Positions 26,433-35,652 of a stretch of 64,000 nucleotides of DNA are shown here, piece after piece. The notes under the pieces were generated by a model. The model was given only the letters and a program-made list of their open reading frames with translations. It made no database searches and was not told the DNA's origin. The DNA lies in assembly GCF_001441535.1 (NCBI RefSeq), contig NZ_LMAU01000003.1, positions 434,001 through 498,000 on the forward strand, read 5' to 3'. The DNA is from Tsuneonella troitsensis. Lineage in GTDB: Bacteria; Pseudomonadota; Alphaproteobacteria; Sphingomonadales; Sphingomonadaceae. A program made the position numbers and the translations under genes. The stretch's first letter is position 1. Every line of letters begins with the position of its first letter.

Positions 26433-28244
26433 CTATCCCTCGACGGCCTCTGCCAGTTCCAGCCAGCGTTCCTCGGCGGCATCCTTTTCCGCCCTGGCGT
26501 TGGCAATGCCTTGCGAGATTGTCGCGAAGCGCTGCGGATCGCGGGCGTAAAGGTCTGGATCGGCGAGGATATCCTCGCCCTTGGCAATGGCGGCTTCCAG
26601 CTCCTCGATCCGGGCCGGGAGCAATTCATAGTCGCGCTGGTCCTTGTAGGTGAGCTTTTTGCTCCCCCGCCCGCTTGCGGGAGGGGGTTGGGGGGTGGGA
26701 CCACCGCGCTCTCCCCTCCCGCTTACGGGAGGGGTCGGGGGTGGGCCTGCTCTGGCCGCCCTCCGCTGCGCTACCCAGTCCTCGTATCCGCCTGCGACCA
26801 CGTCGATCCTGCCGCTGCCGTCGAGGCCCAGCGTCATCGTCACCGTGCGGTCGAGGAAGTCTCGGTCGTGGCTCACGATCAGCACAGTGCCGTCATAATC
26901 GGCGATCACTTCCTGAAGCAGGTCGAGCGTCTCGAGGTCGAGGTCGTTGGTCGGCTCGTCCAATACGAGCAGGTTGGACTTGCGGGCGAATTCGCGCGCC
27001 AGCAGCAATCGGCTGCGCTCGCCCCCGGACAGCGTACCCACCTTCGCATCGACGATCGAGGGATCGAACAGGAACTCCTTGAGGTACCCCTGCACGTGCT
27101 TGCGGCTGTCGCCCACGTCGATCCAGTCGCCGCCTTCGGCCAGGACCTGGCGGACCGTCTTGTCGGGCGACATCAGGCTGCGCTGCTGGTCGATCATGAC
27201 GCCGGTCAGCGTCTTGGCGATGGTCACGCTGCCGCTGTCGGGCTGAATCTCGCCGGTCAGCAACTTCAGCAGCGTGGTCTTGCCGGTTCCGTTCGCTCCC
27301 ACCACGCCGATCCGGTCGCCGCGCTGGATGCGCATTGAGAAGTCGCGGATGATGCGCCGCTCGCCATAGGACTTGTTGACATTCTCAGCGACGATCACCG
27401 ACTTCGACTTGAAGTCGTCCTGGACCGCAAGCTGCAGCTTGGCGGCACCCTGCGGCCCGATCATCGCCGCCCGCACCGCGCGCATCTGCCACAGCTTTTC
27501 CAGCCTGCCCTGGTTCCGCTTGCGCCGCGCGGTCACGCCGCGTTCGAGCCAGTGCGCCTCAATCTTCAGCTTGGCGTCGAGCCGTTCGGCGTTGCGCGCC
27601 TCCTCGGCAAAGACCTGCTCTTCCCAAGCCTCGTATCCGCCGAAACCGACTTCCTTGCGCCGCATCGATCCGCGGTCGAGCCATAGCGTGGTCGTGGTCA
27701 GTCGCTTCAGGAACGTCCGGTCGTGGCTGATCACCACGAACGCGCCCTTGAACCGGCTCAGCCAGTCCTCCAGCCAGTCGATCGCCGCGAGATCGAGGTG
27801 GTTGGTCGGCTCGTCCATCAGCAACAGGTCTGGGTCTTGCGCCAGCGCGCGCGCGATGGCCGCCCGTCGCCGCTCGCCGCCGCTGGCGCCAGCGCACGGC
27901 GTGGCCATGTCGATGCCCAGCTGCCCGGCGATCGCCTCGACCTCGTGCAGGGCGGGGGGGAGCTCGCCCTCCATCGCCCAGTCCATCAGGGTTGCATGGC
28001 CGGTGAAGTCGGGCTCCTGCTCGAGCAGCACGATCCGCGTGCCCGGCTTGACCTTTCTTAGGCCCTTGTCCGGTTCAACCTGGGTATCGATCAGCTTGAA
28101 CAATGTGGTCTTGCCGGCACCGTTGCGGCCGATCAACGCGATCCGGTCGCGCGGGCCGATGTGCAGGTCGAGATCGGAGAGCAGCCAGCGGCCGCCCTGT
28201 TGCAGGCCGAGGCCTTCCCAGCTGAGGATTGGAGGCTGTGCCAT
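26433..28244 (-). CDS. ABC-F family ATPase (Uup-like) with repeat-derived insert
   Basis: 603 residues from the ATG at 28244 (MAQPPILSWEGLGLQQGG); the frame extends upstream to 28292 without family similarity. It has two ABC domains: Walker A GRNGAGKTT near residue 38 and GANGTGKTT near 318, signatures SGGERRRAA and LSGGERSRL, and Walker B LLMDEPTNHLD and LVLDEPTNDLD. The C-terminus is a short coiled coil (DYELLPARIEELEAAIAKGE) as in Uup. Between the second ABC domain and the coiled coil lies a Pro/Gly/Arg-rich insert (GPPPTPPVSGRGERGG...) encoded by a palindromic repeat. Uup-type ABC-F proteins act on ribosomes or branched DNA. Confidence 0.92.
   Translation of the reverse strand: MAQPPILSWEGLGLQQGGRWLLSDLDLHIGPRDRIALIGRNGAGKTTLFKLIDTQVEPDKGLRKVKPGTRIVLLEQEPDFTGHATLMDWAMEGELPPALHEVEAIAGQLGIDMATPCAGASGGERRRAAIARALAQDPDLLLMDEPTNHLDLAAIDWLEDWLSRFKGAFVVISHDRTFLKRLTTTTLWLDRGSMRRKEVGFGGYEAWEEQVFAEEARNAERLDAKLKIEAHWLERGVTARRKRNQGRLEKLWQMRAVRAAMIGPQGAAKLQLAVQDDFKSKSVIVAENVNKSYGERRIIRDFSMRIQRGDRIGVVGANGTGKTTLLKLLTGEIQPDSGSVTIAKTLTGVMIDQQRSLMSPDKTVRQVLAEGGDWIDVGDSRKHVQGYLKEFLFDPSIVDAKVGTLSGGERSRLLLAREFARKSNLLVLDEPTNDLDLETLDLLQEVIADYDGTVLIVSHDRDFLDRTVTMTLGLDGSGRIDVVAGGYEDWVAQRRAARAGPPPTPPVSGRGERGGPTPQPPPASGRGSKKLTYKDQRDYELLPARIEELEAAIAKGEDILADPDLYARDPQRFATISQGIANARAEKDAAEERWLELAEAVEG
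26662..26745. repeat. Two palindromic (REP-like) units inside the ABC-F gene
   Basis: Unit 1 is CTCCCCCGCCCGCTTGCGGG followed by AGGGGGTTGGGGGGTGGG (26662-26699). Unit 2 is CTCCCCTCCCGCTTACGGGA followed by GGGGTCGGGGGTGGG (26711-26743). Each has a CTCCC...GCTT(G/A)CGGGAG stem and a conserved G-rich tail TnGGGGGTGGG. They are direct repeats about 49 bp apart and remain in frame with the gene. Confidence 0.8.
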
Positions 28245-28345
28245 AGCGCGGCGCCCATATCGGTGGCAGAGAGCCGGAACAAGCCGGTTCACCGATGCGT
28301 AATGGCGCGAAGGCCACTGAGCCTTCGAAAAGGAGTGCCCACCAT

Positions 28346-29059
28346 ATGTTCCGAATTCTCGCCCCGCTTACCATCGCAGTCGCAGCTTCGCCCGCTATCG
28401 CGGCGGACGTTCAGGTCACTTCGCAAGGGCCGATAGTAGAACTCGCGATCACCGAAACGGTGAAAGCAAAGCCTGATATCGCGGATGTCGGTGCGGGCGT
28501 TACGACCGACGCGCCCACCGCGGTCGCCGCAATGGAAGCCAACGCTCGGGCGATGGATGCGGTGATCGCGCGGATCAAGGCTCTCGGCATCGACGAGGAC
28601 GATATCCAGACGACCGGCATCAACCTTGGTGCGCGATACGATTACGACCAGGCGCGCCAGACGCAGGTCTTCCGTGCCTACCAGGCTTCGAACCGCGTCA
28701 AGGTGACGCTCCGCGACGTGAAGCGCACCGGGCCTGTGCTCGATGCGCTGGTGGCCGCAGGAGCGACCGATATCAGCGGACCCAACTTCTCGATCGACGA
28801 CGACACCAGCCCGCGGGCGCAGGCGCGTAAGGCTGCGTTCGACAAGGCGCAGGCGCAGGCGACCGAGTACGCGCGCTGGGCGGGCTATTCTGGTGTGCGC
28901 GTCCTTTCGGTCAGCGAGGCGGTCAACCCCGGCCGCCCGATGCCCATGATGGAGCGCGCCATGGCGGTGCAAAGTGCGGATGCGAAGTCCACGCCGGTCG
29001 AACCGGGCCTCGTCGGTACGTCGGTTACAGTGAACGTCACGTTCGAGATGACGCGCTGA
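28346..29059 (+). CDS. SIMPL domain periplasmic protein
   Basis: 237 residues from the ATG at 28346, which carries a signal peptide (MFRILAPLTIAVAASPAIAA) and AAAGGAG upstream. The rest is the SIMPL/DUF541 domain: ITETVKAKPDIADVGAGVTT, LGIDEDDIQTTGINLGARYDY, then the conserved RKAAFDKAQAQATEYARWAG and a final TVNVTFEM strand. SIMPL proteins (E. coli YggE, BP26) are periplasmic oligomers linked to oxidative-stress tolerance. It is followed 69 nt later by a small secreted protein. Confidence 0.9.
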   Translation: MFRILAPLTIAVAASPAIAADVQVTSQGPIVELAITETVKAKPDIADVGAGVTTDAPTAVAAMEANARAMDAVIARIKALGIDEDDIQTTGINLGARYDYDQARQTQVFRAYQASNRVKVTLRDVKRTGPVLDALVAAGATDISGPNFSIDDDTSPRAQARKAAFDKAQAQATEYARWAGYSGVRVLSVSEAVNPGRPMPMMERAMAVQSADAKSTPVEPGLVGTSVTVNVTFEMTR

Positions 29060-29128
29060 TCCCTGAACGGGGCGCGGCGACCGCATTCACTGAATGTTCA
29101 ATGCGCCCCGGATAGGTATCGTGTCGTC

Positions 29129-29422
29129 ATGAAGAAGATCGTTGCCTCTCTTGCTGCACTGGCGCTTCTGGCCCCTGCCGCGCCGGCGCTTGCCCAGCGC
29201 AACGACCAGGGCGAGGCGCGCAAAGAAATGCGCGCAGGCAACGTTTTGTCTCTCCGCCAGATCGAAGGGCGCGTCCTCCCGCAGATGCGGGGCAGCGAGT
29301 ACCTCGGCCCTGCCTACGATTCGGTCGCGATGGCTTACCGCCTCAAGTTCATCAAGGACGGGCGAGTGACTTATGTCGACGTCGACGCGCGTACCGGGCG
29401 GGTGCTTGGGATATCCCGTTAA
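29129..29422 (+). CDS. Small secreted PepSY-like protein
   Basis: 97 residues with a clear signal peptide (MKKIVASLAALALLAPAAPALAQ). The mature ~74 residues contain LRQIEGRVLPQMRGSEYLG, then MAYRLKFIKDGRVTYVDVDARTGRVLGISR. The last part fits the beta-strand pattern of PepSY domains (YrvrvldkdGrvyeVyVDartGrVl). It lies 86 nt upstream of a PhoP-type response regulator, an arrangement common in sphingomonads, so it may be a co-expressed periplasmic accessory of that two-component system. Confidence 0.8.
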   Translation: MKKIVASLAALALLAPAAPALAQRNDQGEARKEMRAGNVLSLRQIEGRVLPQMRGSEYLGPAYDSVAMAYRLKFIKDGRVTYVDVDARTGRVLGISR

Positions 29423-29508
29423 CATTCGCGGAAACCCCGCGCTCGGTTGACGCGTTCATCCCGAACGCCCACATCCGGGCCGCACGATAGAACGGGGATC
29501 ACTCGGCA

Positions 29509-30189
29509 ATGCGCATCCTTATCGTCGAGGACGAACCAACCCTCGGCAAGCAGCTCAAATCGACGCTGGAACAGAACGGCTATGCGATCGACCTGTCGAC
29601 CGACGGGGAAGACGGCCATTTCCTTGGCGCGACCGAGGAATATGACGCGGTAATCCTAGACCTCGGCCTGCCCGAGATCGACGGGCTGACCGTACTCGGT
29701 ATGTGGCGCAAGGAGGGGCGAAAGTTCCCGGTGCTCGTACTTACCGCGCGCGATTCCTGGTCGGACAAGGTCGCCGGGCTCGATGCCGGGGCCGACGACT
29801 ACCTCGCCAAGCCGTTCCAGACCGAAGAGCTCATCGCTCGGCTGCGCGCGCTCATCCGCCGTGCCTCGGGCAATTCGTCCAGCGAACTCACCGCCGGGCC
29901 CGTGCGGCTGGACACCCGCTCGGGCCGCGTCACGCTGGCTGGTGAGCCGGTCAAGCTGACAGCGCAGGAATACAAGCTGCTGAGCTACCTAATGCACCAC
30001 AAGGGCAAGGTGGTCAGCCGTACCGAACTGATCGAACATATCTACGATCAGGATTTCGACCGCGATTCGAACACGATCGAGGTCTTCGTAACGCGCATCC
30101 GCAAGAAGTTGGGTGCCGACGTCATCACGACCATCCGTGGCCTCGGTTACAGCCTCGACGATCCCGACGAACAGCCCCGCGCCAACTGA
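29509..30189 (+). CDS. OmpR/PhoP family response regulator
   Basis: 226 residues. The receiver domain has MRILIVEDEP, phosphoacceptor Asp51 in AVILDLGLPEIDG, VLVLTARDSWSDKVAGLDAGADDYLAKPF with the conserved Thr and Lys. The C-terminal winged-helix domain runs from ~125 (TAGPVRLDTRSGRVTLAGEP) through LTAQEYKLLSYLMHHKGKVVS to TIEVFVTRIRKKLG. It is followed, with overlap or tight coupling, by its sensor kinase. Resemblance is closest to the PhoP branch. Confidence 0.94.
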   Translation: MRILIVEDEPTLGKQLKSTLEQNGYAIDLSTDGEDGHFLGATEEYDAVILDLGLPEIDGLTVLGMWRKEGRKFPVLVLTARDSWSDKVAGLDAGADDYLAKPFQTEELIARLRALIRRASGNSSSELTAGPVRLDTRSGRVTLAGEPVKLTAQEYKLLSYLMHHKGKVVSRTELIEHIYDQDFDRDSNTIEVFVTRIRKKLGADVITTIRGLGYSLDDPDEQPRAN

Positions 30190-30226
30190 TCGCGCGGCTT
30201 CGGACGCTTCGGCGACCGAGGGACCG

Positions 30227-31600
30227 GTGACGGTTGCGGCGGCTGTTCCGGCGCATACCGGCAGCCTGTCGAAGCGGATGATGCTGATCGCGTTCGGCTG
30301 GATAGCGATCCTGCTGCTCGGCGGCGGGTTCGCGCTCGACCGGACGATGACGAACCTCGTCCAGAAGAACTACGACGATCAGCTCAGCTACATGCTGACG
30401 GCGATGATCACCTCGGTCGAGATCGGCGCCGACGGCGAAGTCCTGTTCATCCGCCCGATGGGCGACCAGCGCTTCATGGAGCCGGACAGCGGCCTCTATT
30501 GGCAGATCACGGGTGCGGGTCACGAGGATTACCCGAGCCGCAGTCTGTGGGACCGCAGCCTTGCTGTGCAGGGCGACGGCGATCCCGATATGCGTATCTA
30601 CGAATCGGACCAGTTTCCGGGCGAACCTCTGCGCGTCGCGCAGCGCTCGACCACGCTTCCCGGAAGCGACACGGTGTGGACGTTCGCCGTGGCCGCGAGC
30701 CAGGAAGAGATGGATTCGCAGCTCACGCGCATTCGATCGATCCTATACTGGAGCTTCGCGGTGCTTGGCCTGGGCCTCTTCGGCATGGCCATGTTGCAGA
30801 CATGGTATGGCCTTGGGCCGTTGAGGGGCGTGCGCCGCGCGCTTCAGCGGATGCGCGCCAGCGGCCATAACCGGGTAACCGATCCGCTCCCGCTCGAAGT
30901 CCAGCCGCTTGTCGAGGAGCTCAATGGGCTCCTCGCGCACTCCGAGCGGCAGGCGGAGGAGGCGCGGACTCATGCCGGCAATCTCGCGCACGCGCTGAAA
31001 ACGCCGCTCACGGTGCTGACGAACGCTGCTACCGCGCACGATCCGCAACTCTCCGATCTCGTCTGCCGCGAGACCAAGACGATGCAGCGCCACGTCGAAC
31101 ATCATCTCGCCCGCGCCCGCGCGGTGGGGCGGCGGGCGACCGGCCATTCGCGCGCCGAAGTCTGGCCCAGTGTGGAGGCGGTGCTGCGCGCAGTGACCCG
31201 CATCTACGAGGACACCCGTTTCGATCTGGATGGCAACAGCGCCGCCATCGTCTCGATCGAGCGCCAGGACCTCGACGAGATCCTCGGCAACCTGATCGAG
31301 AACGCGGCCAAGTACGGCGGCGGCAGCGTGTTCGTGACCGTCGATGCCGAACCGGGCAGCGACCGCTGCGTTATCTGGGTGGAAGACGACGGGATGGGCA
31401 TTCCCGAAGCAGACCGCATTCGGATATTCGATCGCGGCGCGCGGCTCGATACCGGCAAGCCCGGCACCGGGCTGGGCCTGGCCATCGTGCGCGACGTTGC
31501 CGAGATCTACGGCGGAGACGTGTCGCTGGGCGAGAGCGAGGACCTGGGCGGTCTGCTCGTGCGGCTCAGCCTGCCGAGGGCAGGCCAACCCGCATTGTGA
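30227..31600 (+). CDS. PhoQ-like sensor histidine kinase
   Basis: 457 residues from GTG 30227; ATG 30278 is an alternative, and the frame is open back to 30113 inside the regulator gene. Layout: membrane helix 1 (MMLIAFGWIAILLLGGGFAL), a ~120-residue periplasmic sensor with acidic patches, membrane helix 2 (ILYWSFAVLGLGLFGMAML), HAMP-like linker, HisKA with GNLAHALKTPLTVL (phosphoacceptor His), and HATPase_c with N box NLIENAAKY, G1 WVEDDGMGIP and G2 GTGLGLAIVRDVAEIYGG. The acidic periplasmic domain fits a PhoQ-type sensor of cations or envelope stress. It pairs with the upstream response regulator. Confidence 0.9.
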   Translation: MTVAAAVPAHTGSLSKRMMLIAFGWIAILLLGGGFALDRTMTNLVQKNYDDQLSYMLTAMITSVEIGADGEVLFIRPMGDQRFMEPDSGLYWQITGAGHEDYPSRSLWDRSLAVQGDGDPDMRIYESDQFPGEPLRVAQRSTTLPGSDTVWTFAVAASQEEMDSQLTRIRSILYWSFAVLGLGLFGMAMLQTWYGLGPLRGVRRALQRMRASGHNRVTDPLPLEVQPLVEELNGLLAHSERQAEEARTHAGNLAHALKTPLTVLTNAATAHDPQLSDLVCRETKTMQRHVEHHLARARAVGRRATGHSRAEVWPSVEAVLRAVTRIYEDTRFDLDGNSAAIVSIERQDLDEILGNLIENAAKYGGGSVFVTVDAEPGSDRCVIWVEDDGMGIPEADRIRIFDRGARLDTGKPGTGLGLAIVRDVAEIYGGDVSLGESEDLGGLLVRLSLPRAGQPAL

Positions 31601-31612
31601 TCAGGTCGATGT

Positions 31613-31903
31613 TCAGGTCGATCGGGCGCTTTCGTGGTGCCGGATCACCTCGTCGATCACAAAGCGGATGAATTTCTCGCTGAACTCGGGGTCCAGATTC
31701 GCTTCTTCGGCGAGTGCACGCAGGCGGGCGATCTGCTCCGCTTCGCGCGACGGGTCTGCCGGGGGGAGGGCGGCCTTTGCCTTGTATTCCCCTACCGCCT
31801 GCGTGATCCGGAACCGCTCGGCCAGGATATGGATCAGTGCGGCATCGAAGTTATCGATGCTCTTGCGATAGCTGGCGAGAACGGGGTCGGGGGGCGCGGT
31901 CAT
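31613..31903 (-). CDS. Chorismate mutase (AroQ class)
   Basis: 96 residues, the size of a free-standing all-helical chorismate mutase. The N-terminal helix carries ASYRKSIDNFDAALIHILAE, which fits the family R-x2-I-D-x-(I/L)-D-x2-(I/L)-(I/L)-x-L-(I/L)-x2-R pattern. The next segment (RFRITQAVGEYKAK) holds the conserved R and K of the active site. It converts chorismate to prephenate for Phe and Tyr synthesis. It is convergent with the sensor kinase and divergent from the polyprenyl synthase gene. Confidence 0.9.
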   Translation of the reverse strand: MTAPPDPVLASYRKSIDNFDAALIHILAERFRITQAVGEYKAKAALPPADPSREAEQIARLRALAEEANLDPEFSEKFIRFVIDEVIRHHESARST

Positions 31904-31971
31904 GGTCTTGCCGCCACGATAGCCGCGATTCCGCGCTTGCCAAGCTGCCTGCGCTTTCGCATGGCCAAGCC

Positions 31972-32994
31972 ATGAGCGCCGACATCATCCCGCTGAAGCG
32001 ATCGCGCCCTGACGGCGAGCCTTCGCTCGATCCCATGCTGGGGCTCACCGCGCCGGGCATGAACGCGGTGAATGCCGTGATCCTGGACCGGATGCAGTCG
32101 AAAATCCCGCTGATCCCGGCGCTTGCCGGCCACCTGATCTCGGGCGGCGGGAAACGGCTGCGGCCCATGCTGACGCTCGCAGGGGCCGAACTCGTCGGGT
32201 ACAATGGTGCTCGTCATCACAAGCTCGCCGCGGCGGTGGAGTTCATCCACACCGCCACCTTGCTCCACGACGACGTCGTCGACGGGAGCGACCTGCGCCG
32301 CGGAAAGGCTGCGGCCAATATCGTGTTCGGCAACCCGGCAACGGTGCTGGTCGGCGATTTCCTGTTCAGCCGCGCGTTCGAGCTGATGGTCGAGGACGGC
32401 AGCCTCAAAGTCCTCAAGATCCTGTCGAACGCCAGCGCCGTAATCGCCGAGGGCGAGGTCGATCAGCTCACCGCACAGCGGCAGATCGAGACGAGCGAGG
32501 AGCGCTACCTCTCGATCATCGGCTCCAAGACTGCCGCACTGTTCGCGGCCGCGAGCCGGATTGCCGCCGTCGTCGCCGAATGCGACGAGCGGCGCGAGCA
32601 GGCGCTCGACGACTATGGCCGCAACCTGGGCATCGCATTTCAGCTCGTCGACGATGCGATCGATTACGATTCGGACGCGAGCACGATGGGCAAGGCGCGC
32701 GGCGACGATTTCCGTGAGGGCAAGATGACGCTGCCGGTGATCTTGGCCTACGCGCGCGGAGACGAGGACGAACGCAAGTTCTGGCAGGCCGCGATTGCCG
32801 GGCATCGCGACGGGGACGAAGCCCTCGTCGAGGCTACCCGCCTGATCGCGAAACACGGCGCGCTGCAGGCAACGCGTGAGCGCGCCCGGCATTTCGCCAG
32901 CCGGGCGATCGATGCGCTGTCGATCTTCCCGGACAGCGCCGCGCGCAGGGCGATGGCCGAGGCCGCGGACTTCGCGGTGGCGCGCGGGTACTGA
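31972..32994 (+). CDS. ispB: Polyprenyl diphosphate synthase (ubiquinone side chain)
   Basis: 340 residues from the ATG at 31972; the frame to 31837 overlaps the chorismate mutase gene and is not family-like. Both aspartate motifs are present: ATLLHDDVVDGSDLRRGK (first DDxxD) and AFQLVDDAIDYDSD (second). It also has GGGKRLRPML near the N-terminus for diphosphate binding. The enzyme elongates isoprenyl diphosphates to the C40-C50 chain of ubiquinone, so ispB or ddsA type. Chain length cannot be read with certainty; Q10 is usual in this lineage. Confidence 0.93.
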   Translation: MSADIIPLKRSRPDGEPSLDPMLGLTAPGMNAVNAVILDRMQSKIPLIPALAGHLISGGGKRLRPMLTLAGAELVGYNGARHHKLAAAVEFIHTATLLHDDVVDGSDLRRGKAAANIVFGNPATVLVGDFLFSRAFELMVEDGSLKVLKILSNASAVIAEGEVDQLTAQRQIETSEERYLSIIGSKTAALFAAASRIAAVVAECDERREQALDDYGRNLGIAFQLVDDAIDYDSDASTMGKARGDDFREGKMTLPVILAYARGDEDERKFWQAAIAGHRDGDEALVEATRLIAKHGALQATRERARHFASRAIDALSIFPDSAARRAMAEAADFAVARGY

Positions 32995-33202
32995 CAGCTC
33001 GCGCTTTCCTACCCGCCGGTCGATGTGGCAGGCCCGCAACGATGGTCCGACCGTTCGCCCTTCCGAGTTTCTTGCGTATCGTTTGCGCGGTCATGGCTAA
33101 TTGGCCAAAGGTGACAACCGCGACACTGCGAAATGCCGATTTACGGATTAGCGGCCTGACATCGCGGTTTCGGAATCCATGCCCGATCGGTGTGACAGGC
33201 CG

Positions 33203-35638
33203 ATGAGCGATCTGCCGATTCATGCGGTATTGCCCGACCTGCTCAAAGCTCTGCGCGGAGCGACCGGCGCGGTGCTGATCGCGCCGCCGGGAGCGGGCAA
33301 GACGACGGCGGTCGCGCCCGCGTTACTTCCCGAACCGTGGTGCGCCGGCCAGGTCATCGTCACCAGTCCGCGCCGCGTCGCAGCCCGTGCTGCGGCGGAG
33401 CGCATGGCGGAATTGCTTGGCGAAAAGGCGGGCGAGACGGTCGGCTACGCGACCCGAATGGACAGCCGCCAGTCGTCGCGGACCCGCGTGCTGGTCGTAA
33501 CCGAGGCGATCCTGGTCAATCGCCTTCTTGCCGATCCGGACCTTTCGGGCGTGTCGGCAATCCTGTTCGACGAAGCGCACGAACGGCATCTCGAGGGCGA
33601 CCTCGGCCTGGCGCTCGCGCTTGAAGGCCAGAGCGTGCTGCGCGACGATCTGCGCATCGTGGTCATGTCGGCGACCATCGACGGCGCGCGCTTCGCCCGG
33701 CTGCTCGGTCCCGGATCGCCTGTCATCGAGAGCGCCGGCAAGGCGTATCCGCTCGAAATCAAATGGTTGGGCGCAACTCCTGAAAAACGGATCGAAGATG
33801 CAATGGCCGCTGCGGTAGCCACGGCGTGGCGCGAGACGCAGGGAGACGTTCTCGCGTTTCTTCCGGGTGTCGGAGAAATCGAACGGGTGCGCGAGCGGAT
33901 CGAGCCTCGCTTGCCCGACGCGGTGATCCTGCCGCTCCACGGGCAAATAGAACCCGCCGGTCAGCGCGCAGCGATCCGCCGCGACCCGCAAGGCCGGCGG
34001 AGGATCGTGTTGGCGACCAGCATCGCGGAAACCTCGCTTACCCTCGATGGTGTTTCGGTCGTCGTGGATAGCGGGCTGTCGCGGCGGGCCGAATTCGACA
34101 AGGCGGCAGGAACCACCCACCTCGTCACCGGACGGTCGAGCCAGGCGGCCGCGGCCCAGCGCGCAGGGCGCGCCGCGCGGCAGGGACCGGGCGTTGCCTA
34201 TCGCCTGTGGGAGGCCGCGGCGCATCCGGGTCGGCCGCCGTTCGACCTCCCCGAGATGCTCACCGCCGATCTTGCTCCGCTGGTGCTGGCGCTCGCGCAG
34301 TGGGGCGCCGGCGATCCCTCGGCACTTGCCTGGCTCGATGCGCCCCCGGCAGCCGCGCTCGAGGCTGCAAGGGCACGGCTTGTGGCGCTCGGCGCACTTG
34401 ATGGCGCAGACCGCATTACGGAGCGAGGGCGGCAGCTTGCCGCGCTTCCGCTTGATCCGTCGCACGCAGCGATGATCCTTGCCGGTGCCGAAGCGGGATC
34501 GGCGGGCGTGGCGGCGAAGGTGGCCATGCTGCTGCAGGAGCGCGGGTTGGGCGGGCGGGGCGAAGATCTTGCCGCGCGGATGCACCGCTGGAACGCGGAC
34601 CGCTCACCGCGCGCCGAGGCCAGTCGCAAGCTGGCAGCGGGCTGGGCCCGAAAGGCCGAGGGGCTCGGGGGGAGCAAGCAGGATGGCTATGTTCCGCCAT
34701 CAGTGTCCGTTCTCGCCGGACTTCCCGATAACCTTGCACGGCGACGCGATGCTTCCGGGGAGCATTGGCTATCCGCGGGCGGGCGGGGTTACATGCTCGA
34801 CCCTGCAAGTCCGCTGGCGCGGTCGGATTGGCTTGCAATCGGCGATGCCCAAGGGGCAGCCAAGGGCGCGCGGATCACAGCCGCGCTGCCACTGGAAACG
34901 TCAGATGTGGAGCGCTGGCTGAGTGATCGGATCGAGCGGCGCAGCGTCCTGAACTGGACCGGAGAGCGCGTAGAGGCGCGGCTCGAGCGACGGATAGGTG
35001 CAATCATCCTCGCGACTGGCCCGGACCCTTCACCCGATGCGGAGGCGATAGCCGATCTACTTGCGGAAAAAGCGCTGGAGAACCTGTCGACAATCGTCCC
35101 GCCCGAGTTTCTGGCGCGCGGGCGATATGCCGGGATCGATGCTCTGACCGAGGCTAACCTGGGGGGCACCGTCGATCAGTGGCTACGACCATTGCTCAGG
35201 GGACGGCGCGATCTGGGTATGGCGCGCGGCAAGGTAATCGATTCGCTGCTCGGCCTGCTCGACTGGGACGCCCGCCAGCGTCTCGATCGGCTGGCGCCGC
35301 GCGAGTTTGCGAGTCCTGCGGGAACCTCGCACCCGGTCGACTATGCCGGCGACGATGCGCCCAGCGTCGAAGTGCGCGTGCAGGCGGTGTTCGGTTTGGA
35401 CGCACACCCGATGATCGGACCGAAGGACGATGCGCGGCCGCTCCTGCTGAAGCTGACCAGTCCCGCCGGACGGCCGATCCAGTCGACGCGCGACCTGCCA
35501 GGCTTCTGGCGCGGGAGCTGGAAGGACGTTCAGCGCGAGATGAAGGGCCGCTACCCCCGACATCGCTGGCCGGACGAACCATGGGCGGAAAAGCCCAGCC
35601 TCAAGACCAAGAACGCCTTCCAACGATCCGAAACCTGA
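33203..35638 (+). CDS. hrpB: ATP-dependent helicase HrpB
   Basis: 811 residues from the ATG at 33203; 33179 is an alternative. DEAH-type superfamily 2 motifs: Walker A APPGAGKTT (about residue 27), SPRRVAARAAAERMAE, DEAHERHLEGD, MSATIDGARF, then the second RecA domain with LATSIAETSLTLDGV and QRAGRAARQGPGVAYRLW. The C-terminal half includes the HrpB-specific domain ending KDVQREMKGRYPRHRWPDEPW. It is an RNA helicase-like protein of poorly defined function in bacteria. A 200-nt gap upstream holds no gene I can identify. Confidence 0.94.
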   Translation: MSDLPIHAVLPDLLKALRGATGAVLIAPPGAGKTTAVAPALLPEPWCAGQVIVTSPRRVAARAAAERMAELLGEKAGETVGYATRMDSRQSSRTRVLVVTEAILVNRLLADPDLSGVSAILFDEAHERHLEGDLGLALALEGQSVLRDDLRIVVMSATIDGARFARLLGPGSPVIESAGKAYPLEIKWLGATPEKRIEDAMAAAVATAWRETQGDVLAFLPGVGEIERVRERIEPRLPDAVILPLHGQIEPAGQRAAIRRDPQGRRRIVLATSIAETSLTLDGVSVVVDSGLSRRAEFDKAAGTTHLVTGRSSQAAAAQRAGRAARQGPGVAYRLWEAAAHPGRPPFDLPEMLTADLAPLVLALAQWGAGDPSALAWLDAPPAAALEAARARLVALGALDGADRITERGRQLAALPLDPSHAAMILAGAEAGSAGVAAKVAMLLQERGLGGRGEDLAARMHRWNADRSPRAEASRKLAAGWARKAEGLGGSKQDGYVPPSVSVLAGLPDNLARRRDASGEHWLSAGGRGYMLDPASPLARSDWLAIGDAQGAAKGARITAALPLETSDVERWLSDRIERRSVLNWTGERVEARLERRIGAIILATGPDPSPDAEAIADLLAEKALENLSTIVPPEFLARGRYAGIDALTEANLGGTVDQWLRPLLRGRRDLGMARGKVIDSLLGLLDWDARQRLDRLAPREFASPAGTSHPVDYAGDDAPSVEVRVQAVFGLDAHPMIGPKDDARPLLLKLTSPAGRPIQSTRDLPGFWRGSWKDVQREMKGRYPRHRWPDEPWAEKPSLKTKNAFQRSET

Positions 35639-35652
35639 ATTAAGGGCACGCC

